NCBI GenBank assembly: GCA_902475005.1
Contig: CABRXV010000048.1
Coordinates: forward strand, 1-14,454
Direction of reading: 5' to 3'
Source: CABRXV01 sp900754955
Lineage (GTDB): Bacteria; Actinomycetota; Coriobacteriia; Coriobacteriales; Eggerthellaceae
Length of the DNA stretch: 14,454 nucleotides
Part shown: in pieces, positions 7,312 through 13,622 of the stretch
How the letters are laid out: every line of letters begins with the position of its first letter
Numbering within the stretch: the first letter of the stretch is position 1
Translations under genes and position numbers: made by a program
The notes under the pieces: generated by a model
The model's input: the letters and a program-made list of their open reading frames with translations, nothing else
What the model was told of the DNA's origin: nothing
Database searches by the model: none

Positions 7312-8004
7312 ATGACCCTCCCCGCCCGTTACCTGCGAAACCGCGCCGCACTCAGCGAGGCGGAGTGCGCGGTGCTTGCTGAGAAAACCGTGCTCGTCGC
7401 AGGCTGCGGCGGGCTCGGCGGATACGTGATCGAGTCGCTCGCGCGCATCGGCGTGGGGCGCATCATCGCGCTCGATTGCGACGTATTCGACGAGAGCAAC
7501 CTCAACCGCCAGCTGCTCGCCACCGAAACCACGATCGGCACGTCGAAGGCGCAGGCCGCCGCCGAGCGCGTCGCCGCCGTGAACCCGCTCGTGCGCATCG
7601 AGGCACGCGTCGAGCGGCTCGGCGAGAAGAACGCCCGCGCGCTTGCGGCGAACGTCGATTGTGCGATCGACGCCCTCGACGACCTGCACGCGCGCTTCTG
7701 GCTCGCGCACGCCTGCCAGGAGGAGGGCACGCCGCTCGTCTACGGCGCCGTAGCCGGCTGGTACGGCCAGGTGTGCACGGTCATGCCCGGCGATGCGTCG
7801 TTCGTCACCATATACGGCACTGCCGAAGGGTCGGGCATCGAGAAGACCGAGGGCGTGCTGCCCTTCACCGCAGTCGCCACCGCTGCATTCCAGAGCGCCG
7901 AGGCGGTGAAGGTGCTGCTTGATCGCGGCGGGCTCATCAGGGGGCGCCTCCTCATGATCGACGCCCTCAGCGGCGTCTGCGACGACATGCCCCTCGAGAG
8001 GTAA
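7312..8004 (+). CDS. ThiF/MoeB/HesA-family adenylyltransferase
   Basis: This 230-aa E1-like enzyme adenylates the C-terminal glycine of ubiquitin-fold sulfur carriers. The nucleotide loop GCGGLGG (about residues 33-39) and DCDVFDESNLNRQ (about 57-69, with the conserved Asp and the Arg/Asn that contact ATP) are clear, followed by CAIDALDD and the crossover region. The two CxxC pairs that bind zinc in E. coli MoeB and ThiF are absent, so it is a zinc-free HesA-like form. The ATG at 7312 has GAAGGAG just upstream; the frame is open to 7204 but that part overlaps the structured leader. The obvious partner is the Gly-Gly MoaD-like protein of the AOR operon. Direct proof of partnership cannot come from sequence alone. 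Confidence 0.88.
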   Translation: MTLPARYLRNRAALSEAECAVLAEKTVLVAGCGGLGGYVIESLARIGVGRIIALDCDVFDESNLNRQLLATETTIGTSKAQAAAERVAAVNPLVRIEARVERLGEKNARALAANVDCAIDALDDLHARFWLAHACQEEGTPLVYGAVAGWYGQVCTVMPGDASFVTIYGTAEGSGIEKTEGVLPFTAVATAAFQSAEAVKVLLDRGGLIRGRLLMIDALSGVCDDMPLER

Positions 8005-8099
8005 CGAAGAGCGCAAGCCCCCTGCACGCCGAAACCCACAGTCGTACTCAGACGATCTCCGCCGTCGCGCCGCATTGTCAGCCGCCGCGCCGCACATCG

Positions 8100-8657
8100 C
8101 TACTGAAGCGCTGCGGCTCCAACGAGCGCCGCCACGCCGAGCGCAACGACGATCGCAGCGATGCGCAGCCCGAGCTTGAAGCTGCGTGGAAGGCTGAGGT
8201 CGCGCACGAGCGACTTGCAGCCCACATAGGTATGCCACAGAAGCACGGCGAGCGTCGCCAGAAGAAACGGCGCGAAATCCCCCTCGGGGCAGAGCGCATG
8301 CCCCGCCGCAACGACGGCAAGGAACGCGCCCGATGCCCACTTGAGCCACTGGTGAGCGCGTTTCTTGGCGCTCGGCGGGCGCACGGTGTCGGTGAACATG
8401 AAATAAGTCGTCAGAATGCTCGCGACGATATGGACGCCGGCAACACCCGCGAAGCAGACGATAAGCGCCGTGGGCGCCGTATGGCCGATAAGCGCAGGCA
8501 CGCTCTGCGATGCCGCGCCGAGAAGCGCATGACCGAAGAAGAACACCGCGAGTGCAGCGGCAAGCACCGCGTTCACGCGCCGCACCGTCGAGTCGACGCC
8601 TTTCGCGCCCCGTTTCCTCTCCTTGGCGGCGATATGCCCGTCATCGTACGTTGACAC
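8100..8657 (-). CDS. Five-helix membrane protein, possible b-type cytochrome
   Basis: This 185-aa protein has a basic 27-residue cytoplasmic N-terminus followed by five predicted membrane helices near 28-48, 61-88, 104-123, 129-147 and 163-184. Four histidines lie within helices one to four (H43 in FFGHALLG, H76, H120 and H142 in LWHTYVG). Paired membrane histidines of this kind are typical of di-haem cytochrome b anchors, for example of succinate dehydrogenase/fumarate reductase or related quinone-linked enzymes. I do not recognise a specific family, and no dehydrogenase partner is encoded next to it. The start is a GTG at 8657-8655 without a strong ribosome site. It converges on the thiF-like gene with about 95 bases between the stops and no clear terminator. 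Confidence 0.72.
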   Translation of the reverse strand: MSTYDDGHIAAKERKRGAKGVDSTVRRVNAVLAAALAVFFFGHALLGAASQSVPALIGHTAPTALIVCFAGVAGVHIVASILTTYFMFTDTVRPPSAKKRAHQWLKWASGAFLAVVAAGHALCPEGDFAPFLLATLAVLLWHTYVGCKSLVRDLSLPRSFKLGLRIAAIVVALGVAALVGAAALQ

Positions 8658-8719
8658 GGCGCGCGCCTCGCTTTCCCACCGTTTCGCCTACCTTGCCGCA
8701 TTGCCCTCGTTCGCACACG

Positions 8720-8748
8720 ATTGTACCAAGCGGCGCGCAGAGCGAAAG
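8720..8748 (-). promoter_or_regulatory. Possible promoter of the membrane-protein gene
   Basis: On the minus strand TACAAT (8725-8720) is a good -10 box. A weak -35-like TTTCGC lies 16 bases upstream (8747-8742). It would start a transcript near 8713, about 55 bases before the GTG start. Only the -10 element is convincing. Confidence 0.35.
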
Positions 8749-8780
8749 CCCTTGCGCCCCATGCGGCAAAGGAACGAGGT

Positions 8781-8810
8781 TTGCGACAGAGTCTTCTGCG
8801 CGTTGCGACA
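8781..8810. repeat. Direct repeat TTGCGACA, two copies 22 bases apart
   Basis: TTGCGACA occurs at 8781-8788 and 8803-8810. The 22-base period is about two helical turns, so both would face the same side of the DNA. It lies upstream of the -35 position of the membrane-protein promoter candidate, as an activator site would. Confidence 0.5.
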
Positions 8811-8830
8811 GGATCCTCCAGAAAAATGCA

Positions 8831-9007
8831 CGTTTTTCACCGAAGTATCCGACTGTCAGCTCGAAGATGAACGCCACCACACAACACGTGCATCTCGTCA
8901 TCGCCCTTGACCTGGTATTTCGCAGATCGTCGCACTTTCACCCCACCCGCATCTCCACTCAGACGCCTCCCGAAGCGCTCAAACCAACATACTTCGGTGA
9001 AAAAACG
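8831..9007. repeat. Inverted repeat of 18-19 bases spaced by 140 bases
   Basis: CGTTTTTCACCGAAGTAT (8831-8848) reappears as its reverse complement ATACTTCGGTGAAAAAACG (8989-9007), with one extra A/T in the homopolymer. The left copy is preceded by GAAAAATGCA, which itself forms an imperfect dyad with the T run. The segment between has no coding sense. This could be a pair of operator sites, ends of a small non-autonomous element, or two copies of a genomic repeat; the sequence does not decide. Confidence 0.6.
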
Positions 9008-9110
9008 GAAGAAAATCCAGCCAACCCGTACGCCACACCAAGCGATCCCCCTGAACACCGCGCCCTGCCGCTTCCGCCACTCCCCCGTCGTGCTAAGAGC
9101 AAGGAAATCC

Positions 9111-9146
9111 TGATATATTTGAATATTCGCTTTTTGGAGAAAGCGA
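9111..9146 (+). promoter_or_regulatory. Extended -10 promoter and short hairpin ahead of the CxxCKPWK gene
   Basis: TGATATATT at 9111-9119 fits an extended -10 (TG-n-TATATT); the -35 region is poor. It is followed by the palindrome GAATATTC (9121-9128) and a hairpin TCGCTTT (9127-9133) with AAAGCGA (9140-9146), so the transcript would begin almost at the hairpin. Confidence 0.4.
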
Positions 9147-9171
9147 GAAGCCCATGAGCAAGGAGGCCCGC

Positions 9172-9339
9172 ATGAACCACAAACGGAAACGCCCGCGCAA
9201 CCGCCGCGCAGGATGCAAGCTCTGCAAGCCGTGGAAGGTCAACAGCGTGCGCACCGAAAGCGTCGACGGCGAAGCATGGAGCAGCCACAAGCGACGCGAG
9301 TTCGCACGGCGCGACATCTCAGACTACCGCGCTGCATAA
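9172..9339 (+). CDS. Small basic CxxCKPWK protein
   Basis: This 55-aa protein starts MNHKRKRPRNRRAGCKLCKPWK and continues with a basic, serine-rich half. The Arg/Lys-rich head followed by AGC-x2-CKPWK resembles a small family of uncharacterised bacterial proteins that I recall from many phyla; no function is known to me. The two cysteines and high positive charge suggest nucleic-acid binding or a metal-linked pair, but that is only inference. The ATG at 9172 is preferred over the in-frame ATG at 9154 because AAGGAGG (9160-9166) sits five bases before it, and the six added residues would contain the ribosome site itself. It stands alone, with its own promoter candidate upstream and a large hairpin downstream. 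Confidence 0.7.
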   Translation: MNHKRKRPRNRRAGCKLCKPWKVNSVRTESVDGEAWSSHKRREFARRDISDYRAA

Positions 9340-9361
9340 CCCGCGATTTTACCGCTAGCAA

Positions 9362-9407
9362 ACGAGGGGCGAGGTTGATGCGATACGACATCGACCCCGC
9401 CCCTCGT
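9362..9407. terminator. Large hairpin after the CxxCKPWK gene
   Basis: ACGAGGGGCG (9362-9371) pairs with CGCCCCTCGT (9398-9407). After one A/C mismatch, GGTTGATG (9373-9380) pairs with CATCGACC (9389-9396) with one wobble. The loop is 8 bases. There is no T tract on the plus strand. On the minus strand the stem is followed by TTTGC, also weak. Termination of the small gene is the likeliest role. Confidence 0.5.
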
Positions 9408-9949
9408 CGCGTTCTGACCCGCTCGGTTTCCGCGCAAACTAGCCGCGCGGCTCCTTTTGGATATGGCACCGCTACCTCCATCCCTGAAATAATCGAATCA
9501 GCCGTTAGGCATTCTCGTCGCAGAGTCAACACCTTTCCGACGAGCAGTTGCTTTCAGCTCTCCAACGGGGCTTTGGCGCCGCACGCCGGTGCCTTCACAC
9601 CGTGCCCCCGCGCAGAGCGGACAGGAGGTCGCACATGAGCTCGACTTTCCCACACCTCTCCGGTGCGTCCGCCCGCTGCGCCCATCCGCATCCGCACTCC
9701 TATTGCATCGCTCTCGGCGCGCAATGCGCCGCATCTTCCGTACCGCATATCGATCCGCACCCTCTGCTGATACGCCGCGCCCGCACCGCGTAGCTTCGCG
9801 GCACGCGCGCGCATCCGCGTAAAGACACACGGCCCGAAGCGAAGGAGAAGGGCCTTCGAATCGGGTTTCACCACCCCGCGAGGAAAGGAGGGCCGCCAGG
9901 GGTACATCCAGGGAGAACACAGGAATCGAGAAGAGAGAAAGAAGGAGTT
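9408..9949. other. Long leader/intergenic region before the acetylene-hydratase-like gene
   Basis: These 542 bases hold a perfect palindrome AGCCGCGCGGCT (9441-9452), a dyad CTCGTCG (9514-9520) with CGACGAG (9538-9544), and the hairpin CGAAGG/CCTTCG near 9839-9858. They also contain one small ORF with a good ribosome site (9635-9793, listed separately). A strong AAAGGAGGG near 9884-9893 is not followed by any start codon. I could not assign a promoter with confidence. The length suggests substantial control of the downstream operon. Confidence 0.5.
9635..9793 (+). CDS. Possible 52-aa His/Cys-containing small protein or leader peptide
   Basis: An ATG at 9635 follows AGGAGG with six bases between, an ideal ribosome site, and opens 52 codons ending at 9793. 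The product contains CAHPHPHSYC and PHIDPHP, an unusual density of His with three Cys, which could suit metal binding. It matches no family I know and its codon use is not strongly coding. It could be a regulatory upstream ORF for the Mo/W enzyme that begins 156 bases later, or chance. Confidence 0.3.
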   Translation: MSSTFPHLSGASARCAHPHPHSYCIALGAQCAASSVPHIDPHPLLIRRARTA

Positions 9950-12181
9950 ATGGCTGACACCGATAAGATCGAGGTTCTGCGAGCTGGTTGTTATTTCTGC
10001 CACGTGCGCTGCGGCGTGCTCGTCACCAAGAAGAACGGCAGGATCATCGACATCAAGGGCGATCCCGATTGCCCGCACAACAAGGGCTATGTCTGCCAGC
10101 GTCTCGACAAGCAGCGTTACCTTGACGGCTTCGTGTACAACCCGAACCGCCTGAAGAGACCGCTCAAGCGCGCCGGCGAGCGCGGCGGCGGCAAGTGGGA
10201 GGAGATCTCCTGGGATCAGGCGTTCGACGAGATCGCGGCCAAGCTCATCGAGCTGCGCGACGAGTACGGCGCCGAGACGCTCGCCTTCACCGAGGGCACC
10301 GCACGCACCTGGACGTGGCTGCACTACAAGTTCACGAACCTCTTCGGCAGCCCGAACACCGGCGGCGTGGGCACCATCTGCTACAGCTCCGACATGTGGC
10401 TCGAGCCCTGCACCTACGGCGGTTTCTGCTCTGACAAGTCCGACTGGGTCGGCGCCGACCTCGTGGTTCTCTGGGGCCGCAACACCATCGCCTCCGAGCC
10501 GCTGCTGTGGCACTGGGTCGACACCAACCGCAAGGAGCGCGGCGCGAAGCTCATGGTCATCGATCCGCGCTGCTCCGAGGTCGCCCAGCAGGCCGACCTG
10601 TGGCTGCAGCTGCGCCCCGGCACCGACGCGGCGCTCGCCCTCGGCATGATCAACGTCATCATCGAGGAAGACCTCTACGACCACGAGTTCGTCGACGAGT
10701 GGTGCTACGGCTTCGATCAGCTCAAGGAGCGCGCGGCCGAGTATCCAGTTGACAAGGTCTCCGAGATCACCTGGGTGCCCGAGGACAAGATTCGCCAGGC
10801 AGCCCGCATGTACGCCACCACCCCGGCAGCCTGCCTGCCGTGGGGCCAGAAGGGCGGCGACGCGAGCGGTCTCAACGCCACGAGCACCATCCGCGCGAAG
10901 GCAATCCTGCGTGCCATCACCGGCCACATCGACCGCAAGGGCGGCGAGCTCATCGCTCCTCCGTCCCGCTTCCCACCGTCGTTCTACGAGCACTACGCGC
11001 TTCCGCAGGAGCAGCGCGACAAGATGATCGGCAACGACCGCTTCCCGGGCCTGACCTACAAGGGCTGGGACATCATCTCCCAGGCGTATCCGTCGTTCTA
11101 CCCGTACGCCTGCGCTCCGCTGCTGTTCCGCGCCATGCGCGACGGCGATCCCTATCCGGTGAAGGCCCTCATCGTCCAGGCCGACAACCCGGTTATGGCG
11201 TACTCGAACACCAAGCTCATCGTCGAGGCGTTCATGAACCTCGAGCTGCTCGTCGTGCATGATTACTTCATGACCCCGACCGGCGCGCTCGCCGACTACG
11301 TCCTGCCCGCCGCCACCTGGCTCGAGCGTCCTGACAACTGCTACACCGTCATGAACCATCGCCCGATGTACTTCGGCGCCCAGGCGCGCGTCATCGACCG
11401 CTTCGAGGGCGGCACCGACGTCGACTTCCGCGACGACTACGAGTTCTGGTACGGCCTCGCGAGCCGCGTGGGCCAGGAAGACAAGTGGTGGGGCCCGAAG
11501 GCCACCGACATGCTCGACTTCCAGCTCGCTCCCATGGGCCTCACGTACGAGAAGTTCTACAACGACGTGAAGTACATGGTCGGCCAGAAGAAGTGGGAGA
11601 AGTGGAAGGAGCCCGGCTTCAAGTTCCTGACCCCGACGGGCAAGGTGGAGCTGTACTCGACCGTCATCGAGCAGCTCGCCAAGGAGACCGGCCGCGACTT
11701 CGATCCGCTGCCGTCGTTCGAGTACCCGGCGCTGTCGGTCGAGAAGCATCCCGAGTGGGCCGACAAGTATCCGCTCATCATGATCACGGGCGCCCGCTTC
11801 ATGCCGATGTACCACACCGAGCATCGTCAGCCCGGCCCTTATCGTGACCTGCATCCGGATCCGATCTTCGACATCCATCCGACCACGGCGATCGACCTCG
11901 ACATCCACGAAGGCGACTGGTGCTGGATCGAGACGCACAAGGGCAAGATCCGCCAGCGTGCGCGCCTCAACACCTCGCTCGACCCGCGCGTCATCTCCAT
12001 CCAGCACGACTGGTGGTTCCCCGAGAAGGAAGAGGCGCTTCCGAGCCTGTTCGGCGCGTTCGAGTGCAACGCCAACGTGCTGCTCGACGACGATCCCGAC
12101 ACGCTCGACCAGCTGATCGGTTCGTGGCAGCAGACCGGTGTCGCCGCCGCCGTTCACAAGTGCGAGACGCAGGATTTCTAA
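9950..12181 (+). CDS. Acetylene-hydratase-like molybdopterin oxidoreductase family enzyme
   Basis: This 743-aa protein of the DMSO-reductase superfamily closely resembles the tungsten acetylene hydratase of Pelobacter, notably GTDAALALGMINVIIEEDLY and the following GFDQLKERAAEYPVDKV region. The N-terminal [4Fe-4S] ligands are C14, C17, C21 and C49. Cys144 (in GTICYSSDM) is in the place of the metal-ligating Cys141 of acetylene hydratase. The residue after the second cluster Cys is His18 where acetylene hydratase has its catalytic Asp13, so acetylene hydration is unlikely. The C-terminal domain (about 590-743) has the usual pterin-binding RFMPMYHTEHRQ and DLDIHEGDW. There is no Tat signal, so it is cytoplasmic. 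Relatives in gut Coriobacteriia include catechol and dopamine dehydroxylases, so an unknown reductive dehydroxylation or hydration is possible. GAAGGAG lies just before the ATG. Confidence 0.93.
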   Translation: MADTDKIEVLRAGCYFCHVRCGVLVTKKNGRIIDIKGDPDCPHNKGYVCQRLDKQRYLDGFVYNPNRLKRPLKRAGERGGGKWEEISWDQAFDEIAAKLIELRDEYGAETLAFTEGTARTWTWLHYKFTNLFGSPNTGGVGTICYSSDMWLEPCTYGGFCSDKSDWVGADLVVLWGRNTIASEPLLWHWVDTNRKERGAKLMVIDPRCSEVAQQADLWLQLRPGTDAALALGMINVIIEEDLYDHEFVDEWCYGFDQLKERAAEYPVDKVSEITWVPEDKIRQAARMYATTPAACLPWGQKGGDASGLNATSTIRAKAILRAITGHIDRKGGELIAPPSRFPPSFYEHYALPQEQRDKMIGNDRFPGLTYKGWDIISQAYPSFYPYACAPLLFRAMRDGDPYPVKALIVQADNPVMAYSNTKLIVEAFMNLELLVVHDYFMTPTGALADYVLPAATWLERPDNCYTVMNHRPMYFGAQARVIDRFEGGTDVDFRDDYEFWYGLASRVGQEDKWWGPKATDMLDFQLAPMGLTYEKFYNDVKYMVGQKKWEKWKEPGFKFLTPTGKVELYSTVIEQLAKETGRDFDPLPSFEYPALSVEKHPEWADKYPLIMITGARFMPMYHTEHRQPGPYRDLHPDPIFDIHPTTAIDLDIHEGDWCWIETHKGKIRQRARLNTSLDPRVISIQHDWWFPEKEEALPSLFGAFECNANVLLDDDPDTLDQLIGSWQQTGVAAAVHKCETQDF

Positions 12182-12196
12182 GCCGCAACCCATTCA

Positions 12197-12251
12197 GCGG
12201 ATAGCATGCATCCGCCAGCCCGCCCCCTGGGACATCGCATCCCAGGGGGCG
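12197..12251 (+). other. Tandem hairpins between the Mo/W enzyme and its small partner gene
   Basis: GCGGAT (12197-12202) pairs with ATCCGC (12210-12215). It is followed by a perfect 12-bp stem CGCCCCCTGGGA (12221-12232) with TCCCAGGGGGCG (12240-12251). No T run follows, so it looks like a message-stability or processing element that fixes unequal levels of the large enzyme and the small proteins, not a full terminator. Confidence 0.55.
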
Positions 12252-12284
12252 CGGACGCGGCAGAAGGAGAAAGGACAGATTCTT

Positions 12285-12503
12285 ATGGCAGCTGATATCG
12301 AGACCCTGTACGGCATTGATCCCGAGGCCGCGAAGAAGCTCAAGGAAGAGGGCATCGAGACGATCGAGCAGTTCTACGACGTGGCGAAGTATCCCGACTC
12401 ACGCGAAGAGCTGTCGAAGAAGATCGGCGTCGAGCCGTTCAAGCTCGAGGAGTGGTCGTCCACGGCGGGCAACTTCATCCTCATGTCCAACTGCGAATGG
12501 TAA
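12285..12503 (+). CDS. Small helix-hairpin-helix-like protein
   Basis: This 72-aa protein has the pattern of a helix-hairpin-helix unit: IETLYGIDPEAAKKLKEEGI, then ETIEQFYDVAKYP, then a second helical repeat ELSKKIGVEPFKLEEW. Such domains (for example in DUF4332-type proteins) bind DNA non-specifically or act as protein-protein modules. It ends in NCEW with a single Cys. It lies between the Mo/W enzyme and the zinc-ribbon gene and is separated from the next start by only twelve bases, with that gene's AAGGAGG overlapping this stop codon. The arrangement suggests a partner or assembly factor of the enzyme. The precise role is unknown, and the helix-hairpin-helix assignment rests on pattern only. 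Confidence 0.8.
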   Translation: MAADIETLYGIDPEAAKKLKEEGIETIEQFYDVAKYPDSREELSKKIGVEPFKLEEWSSTAGNFILMSNCEW

Positions 12504-12515
12504 GGAGGCCCTGCG

Positions 12516-12719
12516 ATGTGCTTCAGACCGCCTTCGGCAGATGCGGGCGAGATCATCTGCCCGCACTGCTACGTGGTGGCAGAGCCGAATCCTGACGGCA
12601 CCTGCCCCGAGTGCGGCGAGATGATGCGCGAGCCCGAGGCCGCCCCTGCAGCTCCGGGAGCCCCTGCGGCCCCCGCGGCGCCGGGCGCGCCCAAGCCGCC
12701 TTCAGCGCCGAGCGCATAA
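12516..12719 (+). CDS. Small zinc-ribbon protein with Ala/Pro tail (MCFRPP type)
   Basis: This 67-aa protein starts MCFRPP and has a zinc ribbon of C15-x2-C18 (CPHC) and C30-x2-C33 (CPEC). It then has an Ala/Pro/Gly tail (residues 41-67) made of repeated APAAPGAP units that should be disordered. Cys2 directly after the start Met is unusual. I have an unverified recollection of MCFRPP-type mini-proteins beside Mo enzymes in Eggerthellaceae and some Firmicutes. A perfect AAGGAGG seven bases upstream supports the start. It could hold zinc or a rubredoxin-like iron and serve electron transfer or assembly for the 743-aa enzyme. A related small protein is encoded at 13810-14034. Confidence 0.82.
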   Translation: MCFRPPSADAGEIICPHCYVVAEPNPDGTCPECGEMMREPEAAPAAPGAPAAPAAPGAPKPPSAPSA

Positions 12720-12740
12720 GCGCCTCATAGCATCGCCATC

Positions 12741-12772
12741 GGCAGGGTCGGCCCGTGCGGGTCGGCCCTGCC
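12741..12772 (+). terminator. Strong hairpin terminating the Mo/W enzyme operon
   Basis: GGCAGGGTCGGCCC (12741-12754) pairs over its full 14 bases with GGGTCGGCCCTGCC (12759-12772), allowing two wobble pairs, around a 4-base loop GTGC. The sequence after it, CTTGCACGTTTT, is only moderately T-rich. It lies 21 bases past the stop codon of the zinc-ribbon gene. Confidence 0.75.
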
Positions 12773-12804
12773 CTTGCACGTTTTCAGGAAAAGCAGAAGA
12801 GCCG

Positions 12805-12841
12805 TTGCGCGCAGCCGGGTACTTCACGTAAACTCGTACCC
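12805..12841 (+). promoter_or_regulatory. Probable TetR operator overlapping the regulator's promoter
   Basis: GGGTAC (12817-12822) and GTACCC (12836-12841) form a dyad with a 13-base spacer. A weak promoter can be drawn through it: TTGCGC at 12805 and TAAACT at 12829, 18 bases apart. This is where a TetR-family autorepressor would be expected to bind. A further GTAC lies at about 12851. Function is inferred from position and symmetry. Confidence 0.4.
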
Positions 12842-12902
12842 CGCTGCAACGTACTCGGGTCGACTTCAACAGTTCCAGTGGTCAGGGGGGATCACAAGAG
12901 CG

Positions 12903-13622
12903 ATGGGGAAAGAGCACGTGAGGGCCAAGCTGCAGCTCGCCGAGGCATTTGCAAGCATGGTTGAGCGCATGCCCGCCGAACGCATCACCGTGAGCATGGT
13001 GACCGATGCCATCGGCAAGCACCGCAAGACGTTCTACTACCATTTCCAGAGCAAGGAGCAGCTCATCATCTGGCTGTTCCGCTACGACCTCGCCTGCGCA
13101 CTCGAGGAGCGCTTCCCTCCCGAGAAGCTCGTGTACGAACCGCCCGCCGACGACAGCATCTGCGGCGATTTCCCCTTCTACGTGCGCAACGTGCAGGAAT
13201 CAGGACGCATCTACAACACGCCGTTCTTCTCGATGCTCGCCACAGTGCTCGAGAAGCGCCGTTCGTACTACCGCTTCATTTTCTCGATGCGCGGACCCGG
13301 AACCCTCGACTACTACCTGCACCAGCTCTACCAACCCGTGATCAGGGAAGACGTCGAGATGATACTCGAGCGCGAGCTCACCGGCGTCGGACCCCTCCAG
13401 CGCGAGCGCATACGCGACGTGTTCTGCCGCAACGCCGGCATCGACTTCCTCGCCGAGTTCTACACGGACGCCTTCCTCGCGCGCTTCGTGGAGCGGCTTA
13501 CCTACTCGTCGTCACGCCGCGCGGCACGCGACATCATCCCCTTCGAGAACATCATCCACGACTCGCTCACCGCCTTCATCAGGCAGGAGATTGCGCACGT
13601 AACGACGCGGAAGGACGACTGA
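12903..13622 (+). CDS. TetR/AcrR-family transcriptional regulator
   Basis: This 239-aa protein has an N-terminal three-helix DNA-binding domain: residues 9-24 helix one, then the helix-turn-helix ITVSMVTDAIGKHRKTFYYHF (about 28-48) followed by QSKEQLIIWLF, characteristic of TetR proteins. The remainder is a helical ligand-binding domain rich in Tyr, Phe and Arg, in the length range of the DhaS-like branch. The ATG at 12903 is chosen because the open frame upstream starts inside the preceding terminator and adds no TetR sequence; the ribosome site (AGGGGGG, 12 bases upstream) is mediocre. It follows the Mo/W enzyme operon on the same strand and may control that operon and itself in response to a substrate. 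Target genes are not shown by the sequence. Confidence 0.93.
   Translation: MGKEHVRAKLQLAEAFASMVERMPAERITVSMVTDAIGKHRKTFYYHFQSKEQLIIWLFRYDLACALEERFPPEKLVYEPPADDSICGDFPFYVRNVQESGRIYNTPFFSMLATVLEKRRSYYRFIFSMRGPGTLDYYLHQLYQPVIREDVEMILERELTGVGPLQRERIRDVFCRNAGIDFLAEFYTDAFLARFVERLTYSSSRRAARDIIPFENIIHDSLTAFIRQEIAHVTTRKDD

Larger units (their letters stand above)
8658..9171. other. Repeat-containing non-coding region
   Basis: These 514 bases lie between the divergent membrane-protein and CxxCKPWK genes. Frames here translate to low-quality Arg/Ser/Pro-rich sequence with no recognisable domain, and composition is more AT-rich than the flanking genes, especially 8815-9130. The recognisable content is a TACAAT box, a direct repeat TTGCGACA, a widely spaced inverted repeat, and an extended -10 with a short hairpin before the small gene. 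I see no tRNA, rRNA or transposase remnant. Confidence 0.6.

Noticed and set aside
9950..12181. Genuine acetylene hydratase or formate dehydrogenase
   Set aside because: The catalytic Asp position is His18, and the metal ligand is a Cys in a non-formate-dehydrogenase context with no matching partner subunits.
9554..12193. Minus-strand open frame of about 880 codons opposite the Mo/W enzyme
   Set aside because: Same shadow effect. The plus strand encodes a recognisable full-length enzyme, and the antisense product is low-complexity.
12774..12902. Upstream start for the TetR regulator
   Set aside because: It would begin directly after the terminator hairpin, cover the likely operator and add 43 residues unlike any TetR N-terminus.
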